Shown here: positions 45,329 through 55,459 of the stretch, one piece after another
How the letters are laid out: each line of letters opens with the position of its first letter
Numbering within the stretch: the first letter of the stretch is position 1
Origin: Pseudomonas anatoliensis
Lineage (GTDB): Bacteria > Pseudomonadota > Gammaproteobacteria > Pseudomonadales > Pseudomonadaceae
Direction: 5' to 3'
DNA length: 64,000 nucleotides
Assembly: GCF_017976235.1 (NCBI RefSeq)
Contig: NZ_JACVHC010000001.1
Location: 558,001-622,000 of the forward strand
Made by a program: the position numbers and the translations under genes
Notes under the pieces: generated by a model
What the model was told of the DNA's origin: nothing
The model's database searches: none
What the model saw: only the letters and a program-made list of their open reading frames with translations

Positions 45329-45913
45329 TTATTTCTTCATGATCGAGGTGAAGAGATCAGATTCGAGAAAGTGTTGAAGCCATGCCTGCAAGCGAACGTA
45401 CGGCGTCTGCGCAAACCACTCGCGATCGACATGGGCGAACTGGCGTACGAACGGCAATAACGCCACATCCGCCAGGCTCGGATGATCGGTCAGCAAGTAA
45501 TCGCGCCCTTCAAGCAATTCGTCCAGCCTGCGTAAAAACTCCGCCCCCTCGGCCCGATAAACTTCCATCGGCTGCTCGGGATAGCGCTCGGCATATTTGT
45601 AGCGGTTCAAATGGACCTTGAACACCTGATCATTGGCTTCGATCAACTCGGCAACCCGAGCATCACCGCTGAGCAACCAATCCTGCGGATCATTCTGCGC
45701 CAGCGCCCAGCGCATGATTTCCAGGCTTTCATCGATCACCCGACCATCCGCATCCAGCACCGGTACCGTGCCCTTGGGCGAGATCGCGAGCATCTCGGCC
45801 GGTTTGGCCTTGAGGCTGACCTCGACGATTTCCACCGGCACGCCGCAATAACGCAGGGCCATCCGCGCGCGCATGGCGTAAGGGCAGCGGCGGAATGAGT
45901 ACAGCGTATTCAT
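45329..45913 (-). CDS. glutathione S-transferase-like protein
   Basis: A 194-residue protein with a glutaredoxin/GST N-terminal domain: YSFRRCPYAMRARMALRYCG carries a CPYA-type cysteine, followed by GTVPVLDADGRVIDESLEIMRW. The C-terminal helical domain has HPSLADVALLPFVRQF. The reactive cysteine suggests thiol-transferase rather than classical conjugation activity. Its start overlaps the stop of sbcC by four bases, so it is the last gene of the sbcD-sbcC operon. Confidence 0.87.
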   Translation of the reverse strand: MNTLYSFRRCPYAMRARMALRYCGVPVEIVEVSLKAKPAEMLAISPKGTVPVLDADGRVIDESLEIMRWALAQNDPQDWLLSGDARVAELIEANDQVFKVHLNRYKYAERYPEQPMEVYRAEGAEFLRRLDELLEGRDYLLTDHPSLADVALLPFVRQFAHVDREWFAQTPYVRLQAWLQHFLESDLFTSIMKK

Positions 45914-48900
45914 TTCACCTCCAGCGTGCTCAAACCGTTGCCCTGGCGCAGCACTTGAATCTGCACCGGGATTCGCTCGTGCATCTCCTGCACGTGGGAA
46001 ATCACCGCGACCTTGCGGCCCTGCGCCTGCAAGCCGTCGAGGGCATCCATCGCCAGTTGCAGGGATTCCGGATCAAGGCTGCCAAAGCCTTCGTCGATAA
46101 ACAGCGATTCGATTTTCAGCGTGCTCGACGCCATTGATGCCAGGCCCAGCGCAAGGGCCAGCGATACCAGGAACGTCTCGCCGCCGGACAACGAATGCAC
46201 CGAGCGCAATTCGTCGCCCATCTCCTTGTCCATCACCAGAAGGCCGAGCATGCTGCCGCCGCGTTTCAGGCGATAGCGTTTGACCAGTTGGCGCAACTGC
46301 ACGTTGGCGTGGTGCACGAGCAAATCGAGGTTGTAGGCCTGGGCGATCTTGCGGAAAGTGTCGCCCGTCGCCGAACCGATCAACGCACTCAGACGTGCCC
46401 AGCGCTGGTATTCGGCATAGGCGTCGGCGATTTGCTGCGCCAGTGCCTGATTGGCGTTCTGTCGGCGCTGGTCTTCAGCCTGTTCGGCGCGCAATTCGGC
46501 GCATTGCTGTTCGCTGACGTTGAACTGGTGCTGCAGGTCAACGAGGGCGCTGGCGAGTTGTTCGGCATCGAGATTGCCGTTGTGCTGCGCCTGATGATCG
46601 AGCAAACGCTGATCGCGTTCCTGCACCAGCACTTTGGCCTGTTCAATGGCTTTTTCATTGCGCTGCAAGTGTTCGCGTAATTCAGCCAGTTGCGCATCAT
46701 CGACCCGCAACAGGTCTTCGAGGCCGCCGTCGTCCAGCTCGGGATGGCGGGCGCGCCAGTCGGCAATCTTGCCGGCGAGATCCTTGTCTTCGCTTTCCAG
46801 GGCTTGTAAACGTTCACGCTGTGCCTTGAGCTCGGCGGCGATCTGCACGCGTTGCGTGCTGACGTTTTGCAGCGCTTGAGCCGTGCTTGTTTCGGCGTTG
46901 CGTACCTGCTCAACGGCGAGTTCGAGTTGCTGCTGCCAGTGCTCGGCGCTGCTGTGCTCACCGAGCAGTTGCGTGAGTTTTTGCTGGCAAGCCTGTTGTT
47001 GCTCGGCCAGCGCATTGAATTGCTGTTCGGCGGCTTGCGATTGCTGCAGGCGGGTCTGCTGGCGATCCTGTTCTTTCTCCAGCGTTTGCTGACGTTGTTG
47101 CTGCTCGGCCAGTTCTTCCTTCTGCTGCTCGACTTGCGCCAGGCGCTCGGCAATCTGCTGATCGAGCTGCATGAACGTCGCGGCCGGTTCCAGGCGCAAG
47201 GCTTCGAGGGTGTCCGCCGGCAGCAGACTGCCAAACGCGGTGAGTTCTTCGTCTAGGCGCTGGCGATCGCTGCTCAACTCGCGCTGCTGGTTACTCAAGT
47301 GCTGCGCCGCTTGCTGATGCGCAGTTTCGGCCTGACGCAGTTGCTGGGTCAGGCGCGCGGCGTCCTGTTGCAGAGTGAGCAGGGCGCCTTGGCGTTGTTC
47401 GTCCTGAGCGATGCTTTGATTCAATTGCTCGTTTTGGCGGGTGAGCCAGGCGTCGCGTTTATCGGCATCTTGATTATGCAACTGCGCCGACAGCGGATGA
47501 GCGTCGAGGCTCGGCGCCAGCGCCTGTTGCTGAGCGGCCAATTGTTCCTGTTGTTGCAGCAGCTCTTTTTGCTGAGCAATGACTCCACCAACCTCAGCGC
47601 GCAGTTCAACCAGCTTTTCCTTGAGCTGATCGACCACTTTCTGGGCGTTGGCCTGCTCGCTTTCATCGTGGCGACCAAGGCTTTGCAGCAGCGCTTCGGG
47701 CTGGTGATATGGGTGCTCTTTGCTGCCGCAAACCGGGCAGGGCTGATCGTCCTGCAACTGCTCGCGCAGCTCTTCGACACTGGCACTGCGGGCCAGACGC
47801 TGACGCTCCAGCAGTTCGCGGGTGACGTTGAGGGTCTGTTCGGCGACGGTCAGTTCGGCCTTGGTTTTCACGCCGTCCTGGGTCAGGCGATCACGTTCCT
47901 GCTGGGCGCTGAGTTGGCGTTGTTGCAGCTCGCTGCTGCGCTTGTGCAGATCCTGTTGGCTGGCCCACAGGCGCGACAGATCTTCGAAGGCACGCAGTTG
48001 CTTGCGATTGTCCTGCAACAGATTGCCGAGGATGCCGATCTGTTCAGCGACGGCATCGGGTTCGGCGCCGGCCTCCTTGAACAGCACTTCAAGTTGCTGC
48101 TTCTGTGCGGCGAATGCCTCAGCGTTGCGCGTGGCGCTCTCTTCGAGCGAAGCCAGTTCGGCCTGACCATGATTGAGCCGATTGCCGATCTGCATTAACT
48201 GTTTGAGACGATCGCGGTAGGCATTCCACGCATCGCTCAACGGTGCAAGGTGAGCGCTTTGCTCAAGCCCGGCGGCGATGCGTTGCAGGCGTTCAGCGAC
48301 CTGGCCCTGCTTTTCCAGCAAGGCTTGAATGTCGCTCTGGCCTTGCGTGCACGCTTGCTGCGCATTCTGTTTGGCATCGGCGCTGCTGGCTGCTTCCTTG
48401 GCGAGGCGGGCGAGAGTGCTTTGTTCTTCGAAGGCCTGACGCAACAGCGGGGCATTCTCGCTTTGACGCTGTTGTGCCTCGCTCAGGGCGACTTTCGCCG
48501 CCGCCAGATTTTGCTCCAGCAGCGTCTGCTGGTTGCTCAGTTCTGCATGTTGCTGGGTGTGCGCGGCAATCTGTGCGGCCAACGGTGTGAGCAGCGCATC
48601 CAGTTCGGATTTACGCGCGAACTGGTGACGTTGCGGGCCGAGTTGCTCCAGGCGCGTCAGCTTGACGCGCTCGCCGGCCAGACTTTCCCATTGCTGTTGC
48701 GCGCTGTGCAGTTGCTCGGTGGCGGCTTGCTGCGAGTCCTGCAACAGGCGCAAATCCTTCAGCCAACCGTGCTGCTGTTCAAGCTGCTTGAGTTGCGTCT
48801 GCTGCAACTTCAGTTGTTGCTGCGCTGTGTTGAAACGCTCATCCAGTTCCGCCCGGGCTTCGGGCGCAAGCGGGGTGACGCCGGTAGCCTGATCCTGCAA

Positions 48901-49551
48901 CAGCTTGTGCGCTTCGCGGGCCTCCTTGGTCTTGTCGAAGGCGCGACGACCGAGGCGGGTGTACAGCGCGGTGTCGGTGAGTTTTTCCAGCAGTTCGCTG
49001 CGATCGTTGTCGTCAGCCTTGAGGAAGGCACTGAACTCGCTCTGAGCCAGCAGCACGGCGCGGGTGAACTGTTCGAAGTTCAGGCCCAGCGCGGCTTCCA
49101 GTTGAGTCTTGTATTCGCCTTTCTGGCTGGCGAGTAGTTGATCCTGATCGATGTCGCGCAGGCTCTGCCGACTGGCCTGTAACTTGCCGCCAGCCTTTTC
49201 CCGTGCACGATTGGCTTCCCAGCGCGCACGGTAGCGACGACCGTCGACACCAACAAAATCCACCTCGGCGTAGCCTTCACCGGTACCGCGACGCAGCAAC
49301 GTGCGCGGGTCGCCGGTGGCGATTTCGCCATCGGCATCCGGGACTTTGGCGTCACGGCCGGTGTTGTTCAGACGCGGCACGGCGCCGAACAGCGCCAGGC
49401 ACAAGGCATCGAGCAGGGTACTTTTACCGGCGCCGGTCGGGCCGGTGATCGCGAACAGACCGGCGCTGGCCAGCGGTTCGGCAGTGAAGTCGATTTCAAA
49501 CGGACCTGCCAGCGAGGCGAGGTTCTTCAAACGAATGGCGAGAATCTTCAT
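45910..49551 (-). CDS. sbcC: SbcCD nuclease, ATPase subunit SbcC
   Basis: A 1213-residue SMC/Rad50-like ATPase. The N-terminal Walker A is GPTGAGKST (residues 37-45); long Gln-rich coiled coils flank the zinc-hook motif CPVCGSKEHPY near the middle; the C-terminal half has the signature SLSGGETFLVSLALALGLAS and Walker B LFIDEGFGSLDPES. With SbcD it cleaves DNA hairpins and protein-blocked ends; palindromes such as the many REPs here are natural targets. It overlaps sbcD and the GST gene by four bases each. Confidence 0.95.
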   Translation of the reverse strand: MKILAIRLKNLASLAGPFEIDFTAEPLASAGLFAITGPTGAGKSTLLDALCLALFGAVPRLNNTGRDAKVPDADGEIATGDPRTLLRRGTGEGYAEVDFVGVDGRRYRARWEANRAREKAGGKLQASRQSLRDIDQDQLLASQKGEYKTQLEAALGLNFEQFTRAVLLAQSEFSAFLKADDNDRSELLEKLTDTALYTRLGRRAFDKTKEAREAHKLLQDQATGVTPLAPEARAELDERFNTAQQQLKLQQTQLKQLEQQHGWLKDLRLLQDSQQAATEQLHSAQQQWESLAGERVKLTRLEQLGPQRHQFARKSELDALLTPLAAQIAAHTQQHAELSNQQTLLEQNLAAAKVALSEAQQRQSENAPLLRQAFEEQSTLARLAKEAASSADAKQNAQQACTQGQSDIQALLEKQGQVAERLQRIAAGLEQSAHLAPLSDAWNAYRDRLKQLMQIGNRLNHGQAELASLEESATRNAEAFAAQKQQLEVLFKEAGAEPDAVAEQIGILGNLLQDNRKQLRAFEDLSRLWASQQDLHKRSSELQQRQLSAQQERDRLTQDGVKTKAELTVAEQTLNVTRELLERQRLARSASVEELREQLQDDQPCPVCGSKEHPYHQPEALLQSLGRHDESEQANAQKVVDQLKEKLVELRAEVGGVIAQQKELLQQQEQLAAQQQALAPSLDAHPLSAQLHNQDADKRDAWLTRQNEQLNQSIAQDEQRQGALLTLQQDAARLTQQLRQAETAHQQAAQHLSNQQRELSSDRQRLDEELTAFGSLLPADTLEALRLEPAATFMQLDQQIAERLAQVEQQKEELAEQQQRQQTLEKEQDRQQTRLQQSQAAEQQFNALAEQQQACQQKLTQLLGEHSSAEHWQQQLELAVEQVRNAETSTAQALQNVSTQRVQIAAELKAQRERLQALESEDKDLAGKIADWRARHPELDDGGLEDLLRVDDAQLAELREHLQRNEKAIEQAKVLVQERDQRLLDHQAQHNGNLDAEQLASALVDLQHQFNVSEQQCAELRAEQAEDQRRQNANQALAQQIADAYAEYQRWARLSALIGSATGDTFRKIAQAYNLDLLVHHANVQLRQLVKRYRLKRGGSMLGLLVMDKEMGDELRSVHSLSGGETFLVSLALALGLASMASSTLKIESLFIDEGFGSLDPESLQLAMDALDGLQAQGRKVAVISHVQEMHERIPVQIQVLRQGNGLSTLEVK

Positions 49552-50792
49552 GGCTGCTCGCCCTCCATTTGCACGTCTTGCAACAGTTCGGCGAAGTCCT
49601 TGAGCGTCTGCTCATCGACCTCGTTGCCATAGTTGTCGAGCCACGCGCGGCTGAACAATTCCTGGGGCGTGAGTTGGTCAAGTTCGATCAGCGCGGTGCC
49701 GTCCTCCGCGCCATCGGCGCCACGGTTGCCGGCGTATTCGGCGGCGATGCGCACCAGACGCACGGCTTTGCCTTGCAGGGCGGTTTCTACCTGATGGCGC
49801 AGATCCGGTTGCGGCTCGTCGAGGCGCACGCGCACTTCCAGCCACGGTTGGCGCTGGGTTTCAGCGAGCAGATCGACGTTCGGCAAGTCCGCCAGTTGCA
49901 CGAGGATTTCCGCCAAGGGCACCGGGCCGATGCGCTGCAAGTTGACGGCGCGGGGGATCAGTTTCGGCTCGACGCTGACCAGCGTTTCGCCGTCGAGGGT
50001 GACGTCGAGAATCTGGTGCTGATAACCAATCTCCGAGAACGACAACGGAATCGGCGAGCCGCTGTAGCGAATGCGCTCCTCACCGTTGACCTTCTGCGGT
50101 TTGTGCAAGTGGCCGAGGGCAACGTAGCTGATGCTTGGCCCGAACAGGCTGGCGGGCAGGGCTTCAGCATTACCGATGATCAGGCTGCGCTCGGAGTCTT
50201 CCGAAACCGAACCACCGGCCATGTGCGCATGGCTGATGGCGATCAGCGCCTGGCCCGGCTTGCGCTTGGCATTCGCCGCTTCGATCAGCCATTCATGCAC
50301 CTGACCAATGCCGCGCAAATAGTCGTCGCCCAAGTGCGCGCCAGTCACTTCCGCCGGGCGCAGGAACGGCAACGCCAGACACCACGCGGCGATTTCGCCT
50401 TGGGCATTCGGCAAGGGCAGCAACAGACGTTCGGCATCGAGTTGGCCATCGTCCAGCCACAGCACGCGACCCAGTGCGTGGGTGCGCAAACGACGCATCA
50501 AAGGCGCGGGCAACTCGATTCGTGAGCCGGAATCGTGGTTGCCGGCGATCATCACGATGGTCAGCAACGGCTGCTGCTCGTGGGCGCTGACGATGAAATC
50601 GTAGAGGCGTTCCTGGGCTTTGACCGGTGGATTGACCGTGTCAAAGATGTCACCGGCAATCAACAGCACGTCCGGCTGCGCCAGTTGCAGCTGGCGCAGC
50701 AGCCATTCGAGGAAGCACGCGTGCTCGAAATCGCGCTCCTGGCCGTGCAGGTTTTGCCCAAGGTGCCAGTCGGAGGTGTGAAACAGACGCAA
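49548..50792 (-). CDS. sbcD: SbcCD nuclease, nuclease subunit SbcD
   Basis: A 414-residue Mre11-like nuclease with the phosphoesterase motifs TSDWHLGQNLHGQERD, LIAGDIFDTVNPP, MIAGNHDSGSR and YVALGHLHKPQ. The start codon is TTG at 50792: the protein must begin (M)RLFHTSDWHLG as in other SbcD proteins, no ATG is available, and GCGGAG lies at the right distance. First gene of the sbcD-sbcC-GST operon. Confidence 0.94.
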   Translation of the reverse strand: MRLFHTSDWHLGQNLHGQERDFEHACFLEWLLRQLQLAQPDVLLIAGDIFDTVNPPVKAQERLYDFIVSAHEQQPLLTIVMIAGNHDSGSRIELPAPLMRRLRTHALGRVLWLDDGQLDAERLLLPLPNAQGEIAAWCLALPFLRPAEVTGAHLGDDYLRGIGQVHEWLIEAANAKRKPGQALIAISHAHMAGGSVSEDSERSLIIGNAEALPASLFGPSISYVALGHLHKPQKVNGEERIRYSGSPIPLSFSEIGYQHQILDVTLDGETLVSVEPKLIPRAVNLQRIGPVPLAEILVQLADLPNVDLLAETQRQPWLEVRVRLDEPQPDLRHQVETALQGKAVRLVRIAAEYAGNRGADGAEDGTALIELDQLTPQELFSRAWLDNYGNEVDEQTLKDFAELLQDVQMEGEQP

Positions 50793-50899
50793 GGTGGACT
50801 CCGCAACAATTAAAGAGGTGATGGCCGCGGGGAAATGAGGGGCGGCGAAAGAGGGGAGAGTTTACTGGCAAATGCGCAGGCTTGCCCAAAGGCTTGATG

Positions 50900-51009
50900 G
50901 ATCAAAAGATCGCAGCCTTCGGCAACTCCTAAAGGGGATCCGTTCACGCCGAAATGGAGGGGTAAACACAGATGTACTGTAGGAGCTGCCGAAGGCTGCG
51001 ATCTTTTGC
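50900..51009. repeat. REP pair (TGTAGGAGCTGCCGAAGGC family), arms outward
   Basis: A degenerate right-hand unit (ATCGCAGCCTTCGGCAACTCC) and a left-hand unit (TGTAGGAGCTGCCGAAGGC) in outward order, between sbcD and batD. Confidence 0.8.
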
Positions 51010-51012
51010 TTT

Positions 51013-52650
51013 TTACTTCGGATAAAGCGGCGGCAACCCGCTATCACCCACCGGATCCTGCACCCGTTCCGCCGCCGGAATGGTTCGGATCGCCCGCCAC
51101 AAATCCTCGCCTTGCCAGTGCTGGCCGGTCTCGCTGTACAGCGCACCGTTGAGCCCGTCCAAGGCATCCGACAGCGGCACAAACCGCGCAGCCATGTCAG
51201 CCAGGGTTTCTGGTTGCTGACGGGCCCAGGCATCCAGTGCCTGGCGGGTTGCGTGCGGATCGTTGGCCTGGCTCGCACGCTTGATGTCATCCATCAATGT
51301 GCGCGGGCTCGGGCCGGTTTGTGCGGCGCGCAGGATCGCCGGTTGCCAGCGTGCGCGCCACCAAAGGCCGAAGCCGAGGAGGGTGGTGCAGGCCAGGATC
51401 AGCGTGCTGAGTTTCCACCACCACAGCGTATCGCCGTCGACAATTACCGGTTGCAGACTGCCGGTCGGGGTGTCGACTTGCAGGCTCGGGTTGTTGGCCA
51501 CTTGCAGGGTGCGCGCCGGCAAGCTCGTGTGTTCCAGGTGATCTTCGAAAGTGTTCCACCACACCACATCGACTGTCGGCAGGTCGATGGAGCCGCTGCG
51601 ACTCGGCACCAGCGCTTCGCGTTCTTCACGACTGCCGATCAGGCCACGGTCGCTGCTCTGGTTGCTCAGCACCGGCTGATCCGGATAGCGCCGCAGGCCG
51701 CTGACTTCGGTGGCGGGCATGGCCGGCAATTGAGAGCTGGCCAGGCCTTCGACCTTCAGGGTCAGGCTGCGTGTCAGCGAGTCGCCGACCTGAGTGTGTT
51801 CGGGCTCAGGGTTCCAGCTTTCGCTCAGGCTCAAGCTGCGGGCCGGCAGCCATGGTGCATCGATCGGGTAGGTCAGCGGCTTGGGTTTGACCGTGAGGGG
51901 GATTTGCGCAGAGTTGACTCGCATCAGCTTGCCGGGTTTCGGCCCTTGAGCGGTCGAGTCCTGGGCGGGCTGAGTCTCGACCAGCGTTGCGCTGAACGTC
52001 TGCGGCGCAATGGTCAACAAGCCGCTGTGCTGCGGGTAGATCGCATAGCGCATTTCGATCACGCCATGGCGCACGCCGTTGATGTCTTTCTCGTAGGTGC
52101 GCGTGTCGCCCAGTTGCTCGATGCGCGCGTCGGCGATTTGCAGCGGGGTCAGGCTGCTGTCGTCGTACAACGACACCGAATGGTAGATGCGCAGGGTCAG
52201 GATCGCCTGGGCCTGCACGTAGACGCTGGACTGATCGAGGCTGGCCTCGATGAACACCGGATCGAGTTTGTTGTTGTCCTCGCGGCTATCGCTTTCGACC
52301 ACTTGCACGGTGATCGGCTGGCTCTGTACATCGCCCAATTGCAGCGGCGGAATCAGCACGCTGCCGTTTTCCTTCGGCAACAGGGTGATGATCCAGCGCG
52401 TGGTGGCGCGGTTGTCACCGCTGAGGGTGTTCAACTGGTTGACCTGCCGCGTGCCGCGTACTTCGAACAGCGGCTCGAGCGGTGTCAGGTCGGGTTTGCC
52501 GAACTGGGTGACGTCGCTGGTTTCGAGGGTGAGTTCGACCGTCTCGCCGGAGTTCAGGCGACTGCGATCCACACTGGCGGTCAACTCGGCCGCGTGCGCG
52601 GTGGCCGTGCAGATCAGCAGGGGCAGCAAGAGAACGGTGAAGCGGGTCAT
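51013..52650 (-). CDS. BatD-family protein
   Basis: A 545-residue protein with a signal peptide (MTRFTVLLLPLLICTATAHA), a large Ig-like/oxygen-tolerance (BatD) ectodomain, one membrane segment near residue 420 (LSTLILACTTLLGFGLWW), and a cytoplasmic tail with alpha-helices. Bat proteins work with MoxR ATPases in envelope-stress and aerotolerance systems. The start overlaps the BatB/C-like gene by four bases; last gene of the moxR operon. Confidence 0.87.
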   Translation of the reverse strand: MTRFTVLLLPLLICTATAHAAELTASVDRSRLNSGETVELTLETSDVTQFGKPDLTPLEPLFEVRGTRQVNQLNTLSGDNRATTRWIITLLPKENGSVLIPPLQLGDVQSQPITVQVVESDSREDNNKLDPVFIEASLDQSSVYVQAQAILTLRIYHSVSLYDDSSLTPLQIADARIEQLGDTRTYEKDINGVRHGVIEMRYAIYPQHSGLLTIAPQTFSATLVETQPAQDSTAQGPKPGKLMRVNSAQIPLTVKPKPLTYPIDAPWLPARSLSLSESWNPEPEHTQVGDSLTRSLTLKVEGLASSQLPAMPATEVSGLRRYPDQPVLSNQSSDRGLIGSREEREALVPSRSGSIDLPTVDVVWWNTFEDHLEHTSLPARTLQVANNPSLQVDTPTGSLQPVIVDGDTLWWWKLSTLILACTTLLGFGLWWRARWQPAILRAAQTGPSPRTLMDDIKRASQANDPHATRQALDAWARQQPETLADMAARFVPLSDALDGLNGALYSETGQHWQGEDLWRAIRTIPAAERVQDPVGDSGLPPLYPK

Positions 52651-54383
52651 CGAGTGTTTTCCTGATCCTGATGTTGTTGCTGTTCGTACCAGAATTTGCG
52701 TCGCAGCAGTTCGCCGGGGTCATCCGGGATCTTGCCCAGCCATTGTTCCAGTGCCTGACGTTGCTCGCCTTCGAGGTTGTCCTCGCTGGGGCGCAGCGTC
52801 GGCACGGTGTTCGTTTCCTCTTCCTCCTCACTGCCTGGCAATTCGTCGGGGCCTGGCAGCGGCGGGGCGGTCGGTGGTGGTTCGCTGGCCGACTCGGCGG
52901 GCTGAGCCTCGCTTTGAGTTTCACTTTGTACCGCAGGTGGCGGCGCGGTCGCTGGCGGCGGTTCATCGCCGGGCAGGTTTTGCTCCGTCGGATTGCGCTC
53001 CGGTTCAGCGGCCGGTGGTGTTTTTTTCAGCTTCAGCAGATTTTCCACCAGCGCCTTGTTGGTCTGCGCGGGGCGCAAGTCCGGTTGCAACTCCAGGGCC
53101 TGTTCGTAGGCATCGATTGCGGCGTCCAGTTCACCGCTTTTCGCCAGCGCGTTGCCTCGATTGTAGTGGGCGCGGGCATCGCTGCCTTCGGCGAAACGCT
53201 GGGCGGCGCCACTGTAGTCGCCGGCCTCGTACAACGCCACCCCTTGCCACTGATGATCGGCAAAATGTTGCGCCGCTTCGGCGGGGCGTTTCTGCTTGAG
53301 CAAGTGCAGCCCGCGCTGATCGGGGCGCAGCCATAAGTCTTCGAAGTCAAAAGCGTAGCTTGGCTGCGGCAGGCAAAACAGCAGCGGCAGACAGAACAAC
53401 CAGCCGCGACGCCCGGCACACGCCGCCAGCAACAACAGCGGCAACAGCAGCCAGTAGCCCTGATCAGCCCAGGTGTCGAGGCGCACGGTCTGGCCGTCAT
53501 CGCGCAGGCTGCGCGGGCCGTTGAGCAGGCCGAGGGCACCCAGATCGCCTTCGTCCAGCCGTGCGACGTGATAGTCACCGCCGACGCTGTTGAGGAAGGC
53601 GCCGAGGCCCGGACTGTCGAGTTGCGGGACGCGGATCGCGCCTTGTTCGTCCTTGAGGAAACTGCCGTCCTCCTGGGCAATCGGTGCGCCTTCAGCGGTG
53701 CCGACGCCGAGCATCAACAGTTGCGCCGACTCACCGCTCAGGGCGCGACGAATGCCTTGGCGCTCGTCTTCATTCAGGGATGAGCCGATCAACAGAATCC
53801 GTCCTTGGCCGAGCGCGCCTTGTTTGAGCAATGCCAGCGCTTTGCTCACCGCAAGGTCAGCGCGATGACCGCTTTGCGGCATCAGCGAAGGCTTTAGGGC
53901 GTCGAGCAGATTGCGACTGGTCGCCAGGTCATCCGACAGCGGCACCAGCGTATGCGCGCTGCCGGCATAGACGACGATGGCGGTCTGCGCATCGCTGCGT
54001 GCCTGCAACAGGTCAAACAACTTGCGCCGCGCCTGTTCCAGACGCGTGGGTGGCGAGTCGGTTGCAAGCATTTCCGGAGTCAGTTCCAGTACCACCACCA
54101 ACGGATCGGCAGGTTTCTGACTGGTCTGTTCGACGCGCTCCCAACTCGGCCCAAGCAACGCCAGAATCGTCAGCAGCCACGCAACACCGAGGGCGACCCA
54201 CGGCAATTTGCTGTCGCGACCGTTACCGCCGCTGAGCAGAGTGGCGTGGAATGCCGGCGGCAAAATCATCTGCCAGCGGCCAGCGCGTTTTTGCCGATGC
54301 CAGAGTTGCCAGATCAGCCAGCCGAGCAACGGCAATAGCAGCAACCACCACGGACGGAACCAGTGTGGCCAGAGGGCGATCAT
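52647..54383 (-). CDS. BatB/BatC-like fusion: VWA domain plus TPR
   Basis: A 578-residue protein: two N-terminal membrane segments, a VWA-like domain (about 85-280), a third segment (near 310), TPR repeats (ARAHYNRGNALAKSGELDAAIDAYEQALEL, about 405-450) and a long Pro/Glu-rich tail. The metal-site motif DxSxS expected after the first strand is replaced (PLVVVLELTPEML), so metal binding is probably lost, unlike in the BatA-like protein upstream. In other bacteria BatB and BatC are separate. Confidence 0.87.
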   Translation of the reverse strand: MIALWPHWFRPWWLLLLPLLGWLIWQLWHRQKRAGRWQMILPPAFHATLLSGGNGRDSKLPWVALGVAWLLTILALLGPSWERVEQTSQKPADPLVVVLELTPEMLATDSPPTRLEQARRKLFDLLQARSDAQTAIVVYAGSAHTLVPLSDDLATSRNLLDALKPSLMPQSGHRADLAVSKALALLKQGALGQGRILLIGSSLNEDERQGIRRALSGESAQLLMLGVGTAEGAPIAQEDGSFLKDEQGAIRVPQLDSPGLGAFLNSVGGDYHVARLDEGDLGALGLLNGPRSLRDDGQTVRLDTWADQGYWLLLPLLLLAACAGRRGWLFCLPLLFCLPQPSYAFDFEDLWLRPDQRGLHLLKQKRPAEAAQHFADHQWQGVALYEAGDYSGAAQRFAEGSDARAHYNRGNALAKSGELDAAIDAYEQALELQPDLRPAQTNKALVENLLKLKKTPPAAEPERNPTEQNLPGDEPPPATAPPPAVQSETQSEAQPAESASEPPPTAPPLPGPDELPGSEEEEETNTVPTLRPSEDNLEGEQRQALEQWLGKIPDDPGELLRRKFWYEQQQHQDQENTR

Positions 54384-55459
54384 CGGCGCCTCCGCAGACG
54401 CAAGCGTTTGAGGCGCTCACGCCAGTCAGGCAGCGGACTTTGCAGGTACAGCTCCTTGTTGAAAAGGCGTTGCAACGGGTTGTCCGGCCACAATTCGCGC
54501 GCGACCAACAACAGGCTCAGCCACAGGGTCAACGCCAGAGGCCAGTGATACAACGCCTGCGCCGGACGCGCTTGAGTCGGTTGTTGGGTCACCGGTTCGA
54601 GTTGGTCGAGGGTGTCCTTGATCGCTTGCAGCTCTTTGCCGTCATGGGCGCGGAAGTACTGGCCGCCGGTCACTTCAGCGATGGCCTTGAGCGCCGGTTC
54701 GTCAAGGTCCAGGCTCGGATTGACCCCGAGCAACGCGGTGGAACCGCTGTCTTCCGGATTGGCGCCGATGCCGATCGGGTAGATCTTCACGCCTTCGCTC
54801 GCCGCCAGTTTCGCTGCGGTCAGCGGGTCGATTTCGCCGCCATTGTTGGCGCCGTCCGTGACCAGAATCAGCACGCGACTTTGCGCCGGACGCAGACGCA
54901 GGCGTTTCAGGGCCAGACCGATGGCGTCGCCGATAGCGGTGTTCTTGCCGGCGATGCCGATCCGCGCTTCGTCGAGCCAGACGCGCACGGTGTGGCGGTC
55001 GAAGGTCAGCGGTGCTTGCAGATAAGCCTGGCTGCCGAAGAGGATCAGGCCAACGCGATCGCCGTCGCGGCTTTCGAGGAAGTCGCCGAGCAAGTGCTGC
55101 ACCAGAGTCAGGCGGCTGACGTCCTCGTCCTGCCACTGCATGTCGGGGAAGTCCATCGATCCGGACACGTCCACCGCGACCAGCAGATCACGCCCGCTGG
55201 CAGCAATCGGCAGCGGTTCGCCAAGCCATTGCGGACGCGCAGCGGCGCTCAATAGCAGCAGCCACAGCAAAATGAACGGTGCCTGTTGGCGCCACGCCGG
55301 CAGATTGGCCCGAGCACGACGACGCGCAAGGCCTTCAAGGTCCGAGAGGAAACTGACTTTCAACGCCGGTTCGCCGCTGTCGGCCACCGGCAGCACAAGG
55401 CGCATCAGCCACGGCAGCGGCAACAGCACAAAGATCCACGGCCACGCGAATTCAAACAT
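54380..55459 (-). CDS. BatA-like VWA domain protein
   Basis: A 359-residue protein with the aerotolerance-type N-terminus (WPWIFVLLPLPWLMRLVLP), a second membrane segment, a VWA domain with intact metal site (VAVDVSGSMDFPD, then NTAIGDAIG and VTDGANNGGEID), and a C-terminal membrane segment. It probably binds partner proteins through the metal site. It overlaps the DUF4381 gene by eight bases and the BatB/C gene by four. Confidence 0.9.
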   Translation of the reverse strand: MFEFAWPWIFVLLPLPWLMRLVLPVADSGEPALKVSFLSDLEGLARRRARANLPAWRQQAPFILLWLLLLSAAARPQWLGEPLPIAASGRDLLVAVDVSGSMDFPDMQWQDEDVSRLTLVQHLLGDFLESRDGDRVGLILFGSQAYLQAPLTFDRHTVRVWLDEARIGIAGKNTAIGDAIGLALKRLRLRPAQSRVLILVTDGANNGGEIDPLTAAKLAASEGVKIYPIGIGANPEDSGSTALLGVNPSLDLDEPALKAIAEVTGGQYFRAHDGKELQAIKDTLDQLEPVTQQPTQARPAQALYHWPLALTLWLSLLLVARELWPDNPLQRLFNKELYLQSPLPDWRERLKRLRLRRRR

